Shown in pieces: positions 18,092 to 26,742 of a stretch of DNA of 53,073 nt. The notes under the pieces are model-generated. The model was not told the origin of the DNA. It searched no databases and worked only from the letters and a program-made list of their open reading frames with translations. Position 1 is the stretch's first letter. Each line of letters starts with the position of its first letter. The DNA lies in the NCBI GenBank assembly GCA_039028975.1, contig JBCCHB010000120.1, positions 1 through 53,073 on the forward strand. The letters run 5' to 3'. Origin of the DNA: JAHBNG01 sp039028975 (GTDB lineage Bacteria > Chloroflexota > Anaerolineae > Caldilineales > Caldilineaceae). A program made the translations under genes and the position numbers.

Positions 18092-18649
18092 CTACGAATC
18101 AAGCTCAATCTTCCGAATCACATCCATCATAACCTCCATTGTCGGTCTATCCGTAGGATCACGGCTAGGATAAACAAACCGAATTATGCCGCTGGAATCG
18201 ACAATGAAGTTGCCACCCATCTGATCCGTGTCGCCGCGGTGTTCAGTGTGTACCTTTTTGCCACCTAGAATTGCTTGAGCATAATAATGGAGGTTACGAA
18301 GTCCCCATGCATTAATCCAGGATTTACCCAAACCATAGGCATTATAAGAGGCACGCTCTGCATCGAGCCAGATAGGGAAGGGGGATTGAGTCTCATCGAG
18401 CCACGCCCGCGCCCAATATTCGATGCCAAAAGAGATGGCAACGATATTCGTATTCAGCTCGTCGAATTCTTCTTGAAGTGGCACAAACTGGGCCACATGG
18501 TCCTGTCAAGGTATTCAGGCTAGGTGGCGCAAAAAAAGAATGACACCATTGCGACCACCCGACCAAGCTTGAGAGAGTTGAATTAGCTCACCGTCCACCG
18601 TCTTGAGGGGTACGTCGGGGGCTGGTTGACCAACTTTGAGTTTTGACAT
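18092..18649 (-). CDS. Prx-like (AhpC/TSA) protein with two in-frame TGA codons in a UxxU motif; candidate selenoprotein
   Basis: Reading from ATG at 18649 gives an uninterrupted Prx-like frame of 185 residues if two TGA codons are read through: codon 45 (18517-18515) and codon 48 (18508-18506). The N-terminus MSKLKVGQPAPDVPLKTVDG is typical of thioredoxin-fold peroxiredoxins, and the strand VILFLRHLA leads directly into TGA-Ile-Pro-TGA-Gln-Asp-His-Val-Ala-Gln, where relatives have CxxC followed by xxHVAQ. The remainder (FVPLQEEFDELNTNIVAISF, GGNFIVDSSGIIRFVYPSRD) is intact. TGA is used as a stop elsewhere in this window. Both TGAs sit exactly at redox-Cys positions, which fits selenocysteine (a UxxU pair, as in SelL-type proteins) better than random decay. 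A SECIS-like hairpin overlaps the second TGA. It is the first gene of the molybdoenzyme operon. No selenocysteine machinery is in the window. Confidence 0.72.
18472..18510 (-). promoter_or_regulatory. SECIS-like stem-loop at the second TGA codon
   Basis: On the minus strand this 39-nt segment can fold into a lower stem CTTGA/TCAAG that contains the second TGA, a 9-nt versus 1-nt internal loop, and an upper stem GTGGC/GCCAC with a 9-nt loop CCAGTTTGT. The upper stem starts 9 nt after the TGA, close to the spacing in known bacterial SECIS elements (for example fdhF), and the loop contains GTTT. The pairing is seen directly. Its function in selenocysteine insertion is inferred. Confidence 0.5.
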
Positions 18650-19290
18650 AACGAAAATGAGGATTGTTGTATGGAATCAACTATGCAACTAGTCGTCTGG
18701 AGCTCTGCGTAATAGTGGATTCTATTGTTCACAGCGCTGTAATGATTACGCGATCATACATAGATAGCAGGGGTTCTGCTCCTCTTGATCGATTATAGCA
18801 CGTATAAGTAACTACTAATGTCCTGCTTGTGCAGAAACTAACCTTGTCAATTATCAGTAGTTTTCATGGATCAAGATGTGCCATGGAGAATGAAAATGAT
18901 TCTGCTAATCCCTCTAGATCCATGTCCTATTTTCAGGGCAGAACCCAGTCGCTTGGCTGCCTAGTAACTCTTCGCATAAATGGTTACCAAGATAGAAAAT
19001 CGACTTCAGCCAGATGAGGTAACGATTTATTTGCACAATAATTTACGCCAGACTGTACCAGTCCAGAGCCAGTCAATCATACAATTGCCAAACCTATTTG
19101 TGCATCTCTTTATGCCTTCATGTACCACTGTTCTGTCAAATAAGTTGTGACAGGTAAGATGTAGGCGCTGTTTTCAACTGCGCAAGCGTGGCCGACCGCC
19201 CATTTTCAAGAGCAGTGGCGGTGTTTTCGACGCTCGTGCGGCTGCAAGCCGCACCTACGATTTATCTATCAAAATTAAAATTACAAAACA
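18650..19290. other. Gap between Prx-like gene and anchored FN3 protein; no gene seen
   Basis: About 640 bp with no open frame that resembles a protein. A 62-codon frame on the plus strand (18829-19017) has no ribosome binding site and no family features. The right end holds the palindromic repeat at 19161-19257. The left end is the promoter region of the Prx-like/molybdoenzyme operon, but no clear -35/-10 pair could be assigned. Confidence 0.5.
19161..19257. repeat. Palindromic extragenic repeat with GTGCGGCT/AGCCGCAC hairpin
   Basis: The block is framed by GTAGG and CCTAC and contains two imperfect direct copies of a GCGSTGTTTTC motif. It ends with a perfect 8-bp stem, GTGCGGCT-GCA-AGCCGCAC, at 19236-19254. 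It lies just past the 3' end of the minus-strand gene 19291-20289, so it could act as a REP-type element or transcription end, but no T-run follows. Confidence 0.5.
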
Positions 19291-20289
19291 CTACCGTACT
19301 GTCAAGGGCAAGAATAGCTCTGAGCCGTTGGTGGTTGTTGCTGCCACCGTTGGGTTAGCAAAGACTTTAAAGTCAACCAGCCCTGTATTGCCACCGGTGC
19401 TGGCCACTACATCCAGCCGGATTGTTTCGACCGCCTGGGTGGATAGCACCTCAAAAGAATAGGCCCGGGTTGCGTCAGGCAATGTAAATGGACCAAACTG
19501 CTCGCTCTTGTCTGTGCGAGGGTCTGTCGTCAGCGAAAATTGAAGAATCCGAGCCGAACCATTGGTCATAAAGCGAGTCCATACGTCAACATTCGAAATT
19601 ATGGAGGGTTCCATCAAGCTGACTTCGATAAACGCTTCATCGCCATCACCATTGGAGGACCAAGCCGTCGCCGGGTTATCATCAATCGCGCTTTCAGCAC
19701 CCCAGGTTTGGTCGTTGTCAGCACCACCAAAATTGCTGCTAACGCTTACGATTTCGGCTCCATCAAATAGATCCGCAATATTGACTTCGGTGGCTGATGC
19801 TTCCGATTCGGCTGGCGTTTGGAAGGATTCTACTTCACCCACATAGAGGACTCCGTTGGCATCTGTTCCTTGAACTCGGTATTGATAGGTTGTCTGTGGC
19901 ATTAACCCTGCCAACAGTGGACGATGCTCCACAATCGCTCCACCATTCATGTTGGAATCTTGAGCAATTTGGCCAAAATTCTCATCAGGGCCATAGACGA
20001 CAGAGCAGATGACCGGCACGCTAGACGTAAAGAGTAATGTGGCATGGGTGGTTGTAATGTTGGTAATTTGAGGAGGCCCGTCCACGTAAATGTCCGTCAG
20101 GGGGCGAATAGAGATAGATTCGGTCACTGTTTTTGTATTTTCTGGCTTGACAGATGGGGCCGCGTTGCCTCTTGCTACGTTAAGGTGCTGAATCGTATCT
20201 GCATCAGTGACTAGTTGAAGAAGCAGCACGACAAAAATGATAGGGAGGGCCACTGAAATTCCTATCAGAAGCGATCTTAATTGACTCAT
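19291..20289 (-). CDS. Membrane-anchored extracellular protein with FN3-like and discoidin-like domains
   Basis: 332 residues. An N-terminal signal anchor (LLIGISVALPIIFVVLLLQL, residues 6-25) is followed by an FN3/phosphatase-type beta domain at about 70-165 (PPQITNITTTHATLLF, LLAGLMPQTTYQYRVQGTD). An F5/8-type-C (discoidin)-like domain follows at about 185-315 (WGAESAIDDNPATAWSSNGD, FIEVSLMEPSIISNVDVWTR), which often binds carbohydrate. The protein ends LFLPLTVR. A similar tail, LFLPVITQ, ends the fragment at 43873-44373, and such FLPL endings are, from memory, common on exported Chloroflexota proteins. Probable surface or carbohydrate-binding role; no enzyme domain is present. Confidence 0.75.
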   Translation of the reverse strand: MSQLRSLLIGISVALPIIFVVLLLQLVTDADTIQHLNVARGNAAPSVKPENTKTVTESISIRPLTDIYVDGPPQITNITTTHATLLFTSSVPVICSVVYGPDENFGQIAQDSNMNGGAIVEHRPLLAGLMPQTTYQYRVQGTDANGVLYVGEVESFQTPAESEASATEVNIADLFDGAEIVSVSSNFGGADNDQTWGAESAIDDNPATAWSSNGDGDEAFIEVSLMEPSIISNVDVWTRFMTNGSARILQFSLTTDPRTDKSEQFGPFTLPDATRAYSFEVLSTQAVETIRLDVVASTGGNTGLVDFKVFANPTVAATTTNGSELFLPLTVR

Positions 20290-20596
20290 GGGTAATCTTT
20301 AAATCCTAACCCGGAAGAACCGGAACCAAGAATAGGCACACTGACGGTTGTCATAAAATTCTCCGTGTATTGTTTTATCGAATGTTCTGCTGAACATAAC
20401 AGATCCTTGTTTAGAGTAACACTTTCTACGTCTAGCGCCGAAAATAGCGAGAAGCACTATACATAAGACTGCTTGAGGGCTTGAATCTGATGTGGAACCT
20501 CGTTAGATTTATAAAACGATTGGAAACTATCAAAAAAGGAAGTAAAATGGGAGGATAAATTTTATCTGGCTATGTGTAGGTTAAGGAGGATAACCA
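20290..20596. other. Divergent intergenic region with promoter for the PhyH cluster
   Basis: It separates the minus-strand anchored protein from the plus-strand dioxygenase cluster. No gene seen. The only assignable signal is the promoter at 20520-20548 and the Shine-Dalgarno AAGGAGG just before the next ATG. Confidence 0.5.
20520..20548 (+). promoter_or_regulatory. Putative sigma70-type promoter for the PhyH cluster
   Basis: TTGGAA (-35) and TAAAAT (-10) are separated by 17 bp, about 50 bp before the first dioxygenase ATG. Confidence 0.4.
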
Positions 20597-21367
20597 ATGC
20601 CCATTGAATTAACCCCTCAACAACTCGAAGAGTATCATCGCGATGGTTATATTGTCATCGAAGATCTGGTCAGTTCAGACCATGTTTCATCCTTAGGTGA
20701 GCGACTACGTGAGTATACCCACGGCGTTCGACCTCGCGGTGATCTAAAGATTCAGGTGGAGCCGCGAGTGCAGCGAGGAGAGCTGACGGTGGATCACCCA
20801 GGTGATGGTATCCGCAAAATTGACCAGCTTGTGCAGGAGGATGATCTCTTTCGCCAGTTGGGCCTCCACCCCAATATCTTAAGTGTGCTAACCCACATTC
20901 TGGGTCCGGATATCAAAATGTTTCGCAATGCTCTTTTGCTTAAACCGCCAGAAGTTGGCTCGGCCAAGGGGATGCACCAGGATTCGCCCTACTGGCCCAT
21001 TGAACCCATGGAACTCTGCTCCTGTTGGTTCCCGCTGGACGATGCAACTTTGGAAAATGGCTGCATGGCGGCAATTACCGGTGGTCATAAGAAAGGAGCG
21101 CTCCCCCACGTTACAGTAACTGATGATTTTGTGGTTGATGAAGATTATTATGATAAAGAGGAAATGGTTATGCTGCCCATGAAGGCGGGGAGCGGACTCT
21201 TTTTCCATTCCTTATTACCTCACTATACCGCACCAAACCGTTCGCAAAAATGGCGGCGCGCCATTGCTCTATCCTATATGTCAGCCAAGTCTACCTATAC
21301 AGGCGAGGGCGAAGGGCCTGAGTATTTTCCAATTCAGGGCGAGAGCCATGCTGGGTGCGTACGGTAG
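20597..21367 (+). CDS. Phytanoyl-CoA dioxygenase (PhyH) family protein 1
   Basis: 256 residues with AAGGAGG before the ATG. The N-terminus is typical of the family (EEYHRDGYIVIEDLV). The Fe(II)-binding HxD is in KGMHQDSPYWPIE near residue 133, and the distal His and the 2-oxoglutarate-binding Arg are in SLLPHYTAPNRSQKWRRAIA. ENGCMAAITGGHKKG is the usual strand between them. This is a complete Fe(II)/2-oxoglutarate oxygenase that would hydroxylate a small organic substrate in the cytoplasm. It is first of three consecutive PhyH genes. The paralogues differ strongly in sequence, so they probably act on different substrates or steps. Confidence 0.9.
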   Translation: MPIELTPQQLEEYHRDGYIVIEDLVSSDHVSSLGERLREYTHGVRPRGDLKIQVEPRVQRGELTVDHPGDGIRKIDQLVQEDDLFRQLGLHPNILSVLTHILGPDIKMFRNALLLKPPEVGSAKGMHQDSPYWPIEPMELCSCWFPLDDATLENGCMAAITGGHKKGALPHVTVTDDFVVDEDYYDKEEMVMLPMKAGSGLFFHSLLPHYTAPNRSQKWRRAIALSYMSAKSTYTGEGEGPEYFPIQGESHAGCVR

Positions 21368-21478
21368 GTCGGTGGTCGGTAGGTCGGTAATCGGTGGTCG
21401 GTAATCGGTGGTCGGTAGCCGGTGGTCGGTTGGTCAGTAAGCCAATTGTTGGTAATCGGTTGTCGGTTGGGCAATAGT
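21362..21478. repeat. GGTCGGT-type short tandem repeats between PhyH genes 1 and 2
   Basis: About 115 bp built from 7- and 8-bp variants of GGTCGGT(A), AATCGGT and GGTTGGT. The array starts within the last codons of PhyH 1. The same vocabulary recurs at 37499-37636. Confidence 0.8.
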
Positions 21479-21557
21479 GAGTTACTGAAGGACTTCTATC
21501 TGCACAAGTTCAAATACGTTATATTCATGCGTTATCGCTTAATATCAGGAGGAATCA

Positions 21558-22427
21558 ATGACAGTTGCAACTGCTGAACGAGTTTATGATACGGGTGGCC
21601 TGGATCCTTATCCAGATGGGCTTTACCAAACGACTGGTATTGCCCAAGGCGTCAACGGTTTTGAGAATGTGACGGCAGCCAATATCGAGCAATTTTTTAC
21701 TCAAGGGTATCTCGTCATCCATAATGCCTTTACGTCTGCTGAGATCCAGTCAGCCAAAGATGGTCTGCTCTATTTGATGGCTGGGAAGAACCCAGACTTT
21801 ACTGGCTTTCATTTTGAGAAGAAGGCAGAGGGTGTTGAGATTGAAGGGTTGCCGATTGAATCACGCCAAGACTATGTACGCAAATTCTGGCGCTTTGTGG
21901 AATATGAAGATCGCCTGAAAGCTCTCTCAGAGCACCCCAAACTCTTGTCTACCATTCGGCAAATTATGGGCGGTGAAGATCCCCTATTATTTCAGGATAT
22001 GGCCCTGCTCAAACCACCCAGGATTGGTCGCGAAAAGCCCTGGCACCAAGATCATGCTTACTTCCAACTTCCCTTGGAAACCGTTGTAGTTGGGGCGTGG
22101 ATTGCGCTGGATGAGGCCACCATTGACAACGGCTGTATGGTAGTCAATCCAGGCTCCAATCGCGAGGGGCCAGTCGTTCACTTTCAGCGACGGGATTGGC
22201 AGATCTGTGATACCCACATAAATAATCTGGGGGCCATTGCCGTGCCGCTCAAACCCGGTGGCTGTCTGCTCTTTAGCAGCTATACCCAACACGGCACACC
22301 TGTCAACAAAACCAACCAGCGTCGGCGCGCCCTACAATTTCATTATAAGCCAGTCTCTGCAGGGGCGATCAGTCAGGATGAGCGATTGGCGGTCTTTGGC
22401 TCAGAGGGAAAGGACGTTACGTGTTAA
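21558..22427 (+). CDS. Phytanoyl-CoA dioxygenase (PhyH) family protein 2
   Basis: 289 residues, AGGAGG before the ATG. Family features are NIEQFFTQGYLVIHNAF, the metal site PWHQDHAYFQLPLE, DNGCMVVNPGSNREG, and CLLFSSYTQHGTPVNKTNQR with distal His and Arg. It is longer than its neighbours by a 45-residue N-terminal extension. The stop codon (TAA at 22425-22427) lies inside the first copy of a 14-bp tandem repeat, so the last residues (about DVTC) come from the repeat. Confidence 0.9.
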   Translation: MTVATAERVYDTGGLDPYPDGLYQTTGIAQGVNGFENVTAANIEQFFTQGYLVIHNAFTSAEIQSAKDGLLYLMAGKNPDFTGFHFEKKAEGVEIEGLPIESRQDYVRKFWRFVEYEDRLKALSEHPKLLSTIRQIMGGEDPLLFQDMALLKPPRIGREKPWHQDHAYFQLPLETVVVGAWIALDEATIDNGCMVVNPGSNREGPVVHFQRRDWQICDTHINNLGAIAVPLKPGGCLLFSSYTQHGTPVNKTNQRRRALQFHYKPVSAGAISQDERLAVFGSEGKDVTC

Positions 22428-22523
22428 GGGCTACGTGTTAAGGGCTACGTGTTAAGGGCTACGTGTTAAGGGCTACGTGTTAAGGGCTACGTGTTAAGAG
22501 CTACGTGTTAAGAGCTACGTGTT
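22419..22523. repeat. 14-bp tandem repeat (ACGTGTTAAGGGCT) x about 7
   Basis: Seven to eight nearly perfect copies of a 14-bp unit; the last copies read AAGAGCT. Each unit contains TTAA and supplies a stop codon in frame with PhyH 2. Copy number is likely to vary between strains. Confidence 0.9.
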
Positions 22524-22577
22524 GGGCCAATCCTAAAAATAAATTATCCAAAAAGATGTGGAGGGAGCATTCACTAG

Positions 22578-23369
22578 ATGATTACAGAATTAAGCGATGC
22601 CCAATGGGCACAATATGAAAGAGACGGCTACTTACGTTTAGGGCGTATCCTAAATGATGAGGATTTGGCAGCCCTACAAAAGCGCATGGACGATATTATG
22701 CTGGGGACGGCTCCCTTGGACTACAACCAAATCATGATGCAGTTGGATCGGGATCCAGCCCGCGACAACAAGCCTGGTCCCCAGACCAAAGGCCATAAAG
22801 GAGCTACTTTGGGCTATCGCAAAATTGAGAAGCTAGAAGTGGATCCCCTCTTTCTCAGCTACATGCAACATCCCCTCTTTCGTTCTATCTGCGCCAGAAC
22901 GTATGGAGCGGCCACTGATATCGGTTGCTTTCGGGCCATGTTCATGAACAAACCAGCAGGAGAAGGCACAGAATTGGTCTGGCACCAAGATCGCTGGACC
23001 GATCTGGATCGGGATCCCCTTATCACTATTTGGACAGCCCTGGATCCGGCTACGGTTGATAACGGCTGTGTTTTTATTGCACCTGGAATGCACCACAAGT
23101 TGATCAATCCCAGCAACGGTTCTGGCTTTTTTACTGAAGAGCAAGCCCTGAAGATGGTGGAAGAGATTGTGCCAGTTCCGCTAGAGCTAGAAGCTGGCGA
23201 AGTTGCCTTGCTGCATAATCACCTGCCCCATAGTTCCGGCGTAAACCGCACCACAACCGCCCGACGAGCCTTTAGTGCCTGCTATTTGGATGCCGCTACA
23301 GTTTCAGCTTCTAACAAAACCTTCCCTACAATTTTTGGTGAAGGAGCTTTGAGGCCAGCGAGTGTATAG
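22578..23369 (+). CDS. Phytanoyl-CoA dioxygenase (PhyH) family protein 3
   Basis: 263 residues, GGAGGGAG upstream of the ATG. The N-terminus reads WAQYERDGYLRLGRILNDED. The metal site is LVWHQDRWTDLDRDPL, and the distal site LLHNHLPHSSGVNRTTTARR contains His and Arg. A basic linker (QTKGHKGATLGYRKIEKL) precedes the core. It is the last of the three PhyH genes and is followed after 240 bp by the oligopeptide transporter operon, so the imported compound may be the substrate. That link is inference from position only. Confidence 0.9.
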   Translation: MITELSDAQWAQYERDGYLRLGRILNDEDLAALQKRMDDIMLGTAPLDYNQIMMQLDRDPARDNKPGPQTKGHKGATLGYRKIEKLEVDPLFLSYMQHPLFRSICARTYGAATDIGCFRAMFMNKPAGEGTELVWHQDRWTDLDRDPLITIWTALDPATVDNGCVFIAPGMHHKLINPSNGSGFFTEEQALKMVEEIVPVPLELEAGEVALLHNHLPHSSGVNRTTTARRAFSACYLDAATVSASNKTFPTIFGEGALRPASV

Positions 23370-23610
23370 AAGGCATTTTTCCCGTATTTGACCTGATAAC
23401 AAAAGGACGTTATGATGGTAGACGAGCAAAGTGCTACGATATTCCTAATTTCCAACTATCACGTCCAAAATATAAACTTTCACTGATTTCTGTGTATCTC
23501 TCCCCCTAAGAAGCTTTGCTCGGCACAGATACCCAATTGCAGTTTAATTTCCAGTCTATTTTGTTTGGATAATGAAGTTACCACATTGCTTTCACCAAAG
23601 GAGGACCTCT

Positions 23611-25632
23611 GTGAGCTTACAACCCCGTGCAAAAGAACAAACCCAATTGGGCAGGTGGCAAATATTGCTTTACCTTGTTCTAGTCCTTGCCATTTCAGGG
23701 CTATTAGCCGCTTGCGGCGGTGACGTGCCAGAACTACCCACCGAACGTGAAGAAGAACCAGCGGCCGCCGATAGTGCTGATAGCAGCGATAGTGACGATA
23801 GTAGCGATGGCGGTGACATGGCTATGGGTGATGGAAACGAAGCACCGGCATTGGCGGCCATGGTTGCCGCCGGCGATCTGCCACCTGTTGAGGAACGACT
23901 GCCTAGCGAACCAATGATTGTAGAAGTATGGGACAGCATCGGGCAATATGGCGGCACCTGGCGCTCTGGTCTGTTGGGTCAGGCAGACCGACCTTGGGTT
24001 GGCCGTACCATGGGCTATGAGCCGCTCTTGCGCTGGGCACCCGATCTGACTACGACGATTCCCAATGTGGCCAAAGATTGGGAAGTCAATGAAGAGGGTA
24101 CTGAATTTACCTTCTTCCTACGTGAAGGCATGAAGTGGTCTGACGGTCACCCCTTTACAGCTGATGACTTTGTCTTCTGGTATGAGAAAGAGGTACTTAG
24201 TGACGATTTGACGCCGGTTAAGCCGATCTGGATGCGACCTGGCGGTGAGTTGGGTACAGTGGAAAAGATCGATGATACAACGGTCAAATTCTCGTTTGCT
24301 GCGCCCCACGGTCTTTTCTTAAGCCATATGGGTAACCGGGTTCCCTTTGTACCTGCCCATTATGCTGAACAGTGGCACATTGACTTCGATGCCGAAGCTG
24401 TAGAGGCCGCGGTCGCTGCTGAAGAACAGGAAGATTGGGTGGCGCTCTACCGCTCCAAGTTAGATTACCTAAACAGCGTGGATCGTCCGGTTATCTTTGC
24501 CTGGCAGGTTACCACACCCGCTTCTTCTGCCACCCAGGTTGTTGCCGAGCGCAACCCCTACTACTGGAAGACCGATCCCGAAGGCAATCAGCTCCCCTAC
24601 ATCGACAAGCTAGTCTATCCGATTGTTGAGAGCGTTGACGTCTTGGTCCTAAAAGCCCTCTCGGGTGAAGTGGACATGATGGACCGCCACATCGCCACAC
24701 CCGCCAACAAATCGATCTTCTTTGATAGCAAGGCCGATGGTGAGTTTGACTTCTTCACAGTTGATTATGCCTGGGAGACGCCCGTTTCGATTGGCTTTAA
24801 CCTTAGCCACAAAGATGAAGCCCTGCGCGATATCTTCAACGAAAAAGATTTCCGCGTGGCCATGTCCTTGGCTATCAATCGGCAGGAGATCATCGACGCC
24901 GTCTACGTCGGCGATGGTGAACCCCGCCAGTCTGCTCCTTTAGCTGAGTCGCCCCATTTCCACGAGCAGTTGGCTTATCAATACACCGAGCACGATGTAG
25001 AGATGGCTAACGAACTGCTGGACGGACTCGGTCTAGAACGGGGCGATGATGGCATCCGCCTGCGCCCTGACGGCGAACCCCTCTCCTTCACCATTGAGGT
25101 TGTTGCCGCCTTTGAACCATGGGCCGACATTATGGAATTGGTTAGCGTATATTGGAAAGAAGTCGGTGTCGATTCTAACGTTCAAGTGCTGGAACGCTCC
25201 CTCTTCTATGAGCGCAAAGCCGCTTATGAACACACGGTCATCGTATGGACGGGTGCCGACGGTATCGCCTTGGTCATGGACCCCCGCTCCTACATGCCTT
25301 ACAGCCGGGAATCCCTCTTTGGTGTAGCCTGGGCCGACTGGTGGCAGAGCGACGGTGCTCAGGGTGATGAACCGCCAGAAGCTGCCCAGAAGCAGCAGGA
25401 ACTCTTCGAGCAGCTCCAGGTCACGGTAGGCGATGAAGCACAGGCAGCCATTATGACAGAGATTCTAGACATCGCTGCCGAAGAGTTTTGGGTCATGGGC
25501 ATTACCAAGTACTACAAAGGCTACGGCATCGTCAAGAACAACTTCAAAAACGTACCCGAAACCGTCTGGCAGTGGCACGTCTCCTCCGCGCCAGCCCAGA
25601 CGAATCCAGAACAGTATTATATTGAACAGTAA
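23611..25632 (+). CDS. Oligopeptide ABC transporter, large substrate-binding lipoprotein (SBP family 5)
   Basis: About 673 residues from GTG at 23611, chosen because AAAGGAGG lies at 23597-23604. An in-frame ATG 39 nt earlier has no ribosome binding site. A lipoprotein signal ends LLAACGG. A Glu/Asp/Ser-rich linker (about residues 38-75) precedes the binding domain: YGGTWRSGLLGQ, YEPLLRWAPDLTTTIPNVAK, FTFFLREGMKWSDGHPFTAD. It is larger than most DppA/OppA proteins and belongs to the long subfamily with inserts in the second lobe. It would feed the permeases directly downstream. Confidence 0.9.
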   Translation: MSLQPRAKEQTQLGRWQILLYLVLVLAISGLLAACGGDVPELPTEREEEPAAADSADSSDSDDSSDGGDMAMGDGNEAPALAAMVAAGDLPPVEERLPSEPMIVEVWDSIGQYGGTWRSGLLGQADRPWVGRTMGYEPLLRWAPDLTTTIPNVAKDWEVNEEGTEFTFFLREGMKWSDGHPFTADDFVFWYEKEVLSDDLTPVKPIWMRPGGELGTVEKIDDTTVKFSFAAPHGLFLSHMGNRVPFVPAHYAEQWHIDFDAEAVEAAVAAEEQEDWVALYRSKLDYLNSVDRPVIFAWQVTTPASSATQVVAERNPYYWKTDPEGNQLPYIDKLVYPIVESVDVLVLKALSGEVDMMDRHIATPANKSIFFDSKADGEFDFFTVDYAWETPVSIGFNLSHKDEALRDIFNEKDFRVAMSLAINRQEIIDAVYVGDGEPRQSAPLAESPHFHEQLAYQYTEHDVEMANELLDGLGLERGDDGIRLRPDGEPLSFTIEVVAAFEPWADIMELVSVYWKEVGVDSNVQVLERSLFYERKAAYEHTVIVWTGADGIALVMDPRSYMPYSRESLFGVAWADWWQSDGAQGDEPPEAAQKQQELFEQLQVTVGDEAQAAIMTEILDIAAEEFWVMGITKYYKGYGIVKNNFKNVPETVWQWHVSSAPAQTNPEQYYIEQ

Positions 25633-25637
25633 GATCG

Positions 25638-26627
25638 ATGTTCCAATTCATCCTACAGCGCATCCTCTATATGATCCCCACGGTCTTTGTGATTTCGATC
25701 GTCTCTTTTGCGATCATTCAATTGCCGCCTGGGGATTATTTGACAACGTACGTGGCTCAGTTGAATGCCTCTGGTGATCTGGTGGAAGAGGATGTGATTG
25801 AGGCATTGCGGGTGCGTTATGGATTGGGGCAGCCAGTCTACGTGCAATATTACAAGTGGATGCGCGGCATTCTGCTGCGGGGGGATTTTGGTCAATCTTT
25901 TGAGTGGAACGAGCCGGTCAAACGGCTGCTGTGGGGACGGCTGGGCTTGACGGTAATGCTCTCGCTCTTTACGCTGATCTTTACCTGGGCAGTGGCTTTC
26001 CCCATCGGTATCTACTCGGCTGTACGCCAATATTCCATTGGAGATTACTTCTTTACCTCCATTGGATTTATCGGATTGGCCATTCCCAACTTTTTGCTGG
26101 CCCTCATTTTGATGTTCATCTCCTTCAAATATTTCAATCAGACGGTTGGTGGCCTCTTCTCTTCCGAGTTTGTGGACGCGCCGTGGAGTTGGGCACGTAT
26201 CAAAGATCTCTTTGGCCATCTCTGGATTCCGGTTGTGATCTTGGGAACGGCGGGTACGGCAGGTTTGATTCGCGTGATGAGGGCAAACCTGTTAGACGAA
26301 CTGCGCAAACCCTATGTCACAACGGCCCGCGCCAAGGGGCTGTCTGAATTTAGATTGCTCTTAAAGTACCCAGTGCGCATTGCGCTCAATCCCTTTATCA
26401 GCACCATTGGCTGGACGTTGCCTGTGCTGGTTTCTGGCTCGGCCATCGTTTCGGTGGTATTGAGCCTGCCGACGACGGGACCGCTGTTGTTGCGCGCGCT
26501 GATTGCCCAGGATATGTATTTGGCCGGCAGCTTTATTTTGATGCTGGGCATTCTGACGACCATCGGTACGTTGGTTTCTGATGTGTTGTTGGCTTGGCTC
26601 GATCCACGGATACGGTTTGAGAATTAA
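25638..26627 (+). CDS. Oligopeptide ABC transporter permease, DppB type
   Basis: 329 residues starting 5 nt after the binding-protein stop. The N-terminal helix (LYMIPTVFVISIVSFAIIQL) is followed by PPGDYLTTYV, ALRVRYGLGQPVYVQYYKWM and five more helices. The EAA loop is RKPYVTTARAKGLSEFRLL, and the end reads LLAWLDPRIRF. A hydrophilic insert near FSSEFVDAPWSWARIKDLF precedes the fourth helix. It forms the channel with the DppC-type protein. Confidence 0.92.
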   Translation: MFQFILQRILYMIPTVFVISIVSFAIIQLPPGDYLTTYVAQLNASGDLVEEDVIEALRVRYGLGQPVYVQYYKWMRGILLRGDFGQSFEWNEPVKRLLWGRLGLTVMLSLFTLIFTWAVAFPIGIYSAVRQYSIGDYFFTSIGFIGLAIPNFLLALILMFISFKYFNQTVGGLFSSEFVDAPWSWARIKDLFGHLWIPVVILGTAGTAGLIRVMRANLLDELRKPYVTTARAKGLSEFRLLLKYPVRIALNPFISTIGWTLPVLVSGSAIVSVVLSLPTTGPLLLRALIAQDMYLAGSFILMLGILTTIGTLVSDVLLAWLDPRIRFEN

Positions 26628-26742
26628 TAAAATAAGCAGTTCCGTAAAAGTCGCACACAATACTTAGACCGCACGGGGCGTGCTACCTGAACGTGTGTGA
26701 CGTTTACACTATTGCGAAAATAAAGATAAGCCGTCAATACCC

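Noticed and set aside
18092..18496. Treating the Prx-like gene as a short protein starting at an internal GTG
   Set aside because: The same frame continues upstream through two TGAs to a proper Prx N-terminus, and the short version would lack the active-site strand.
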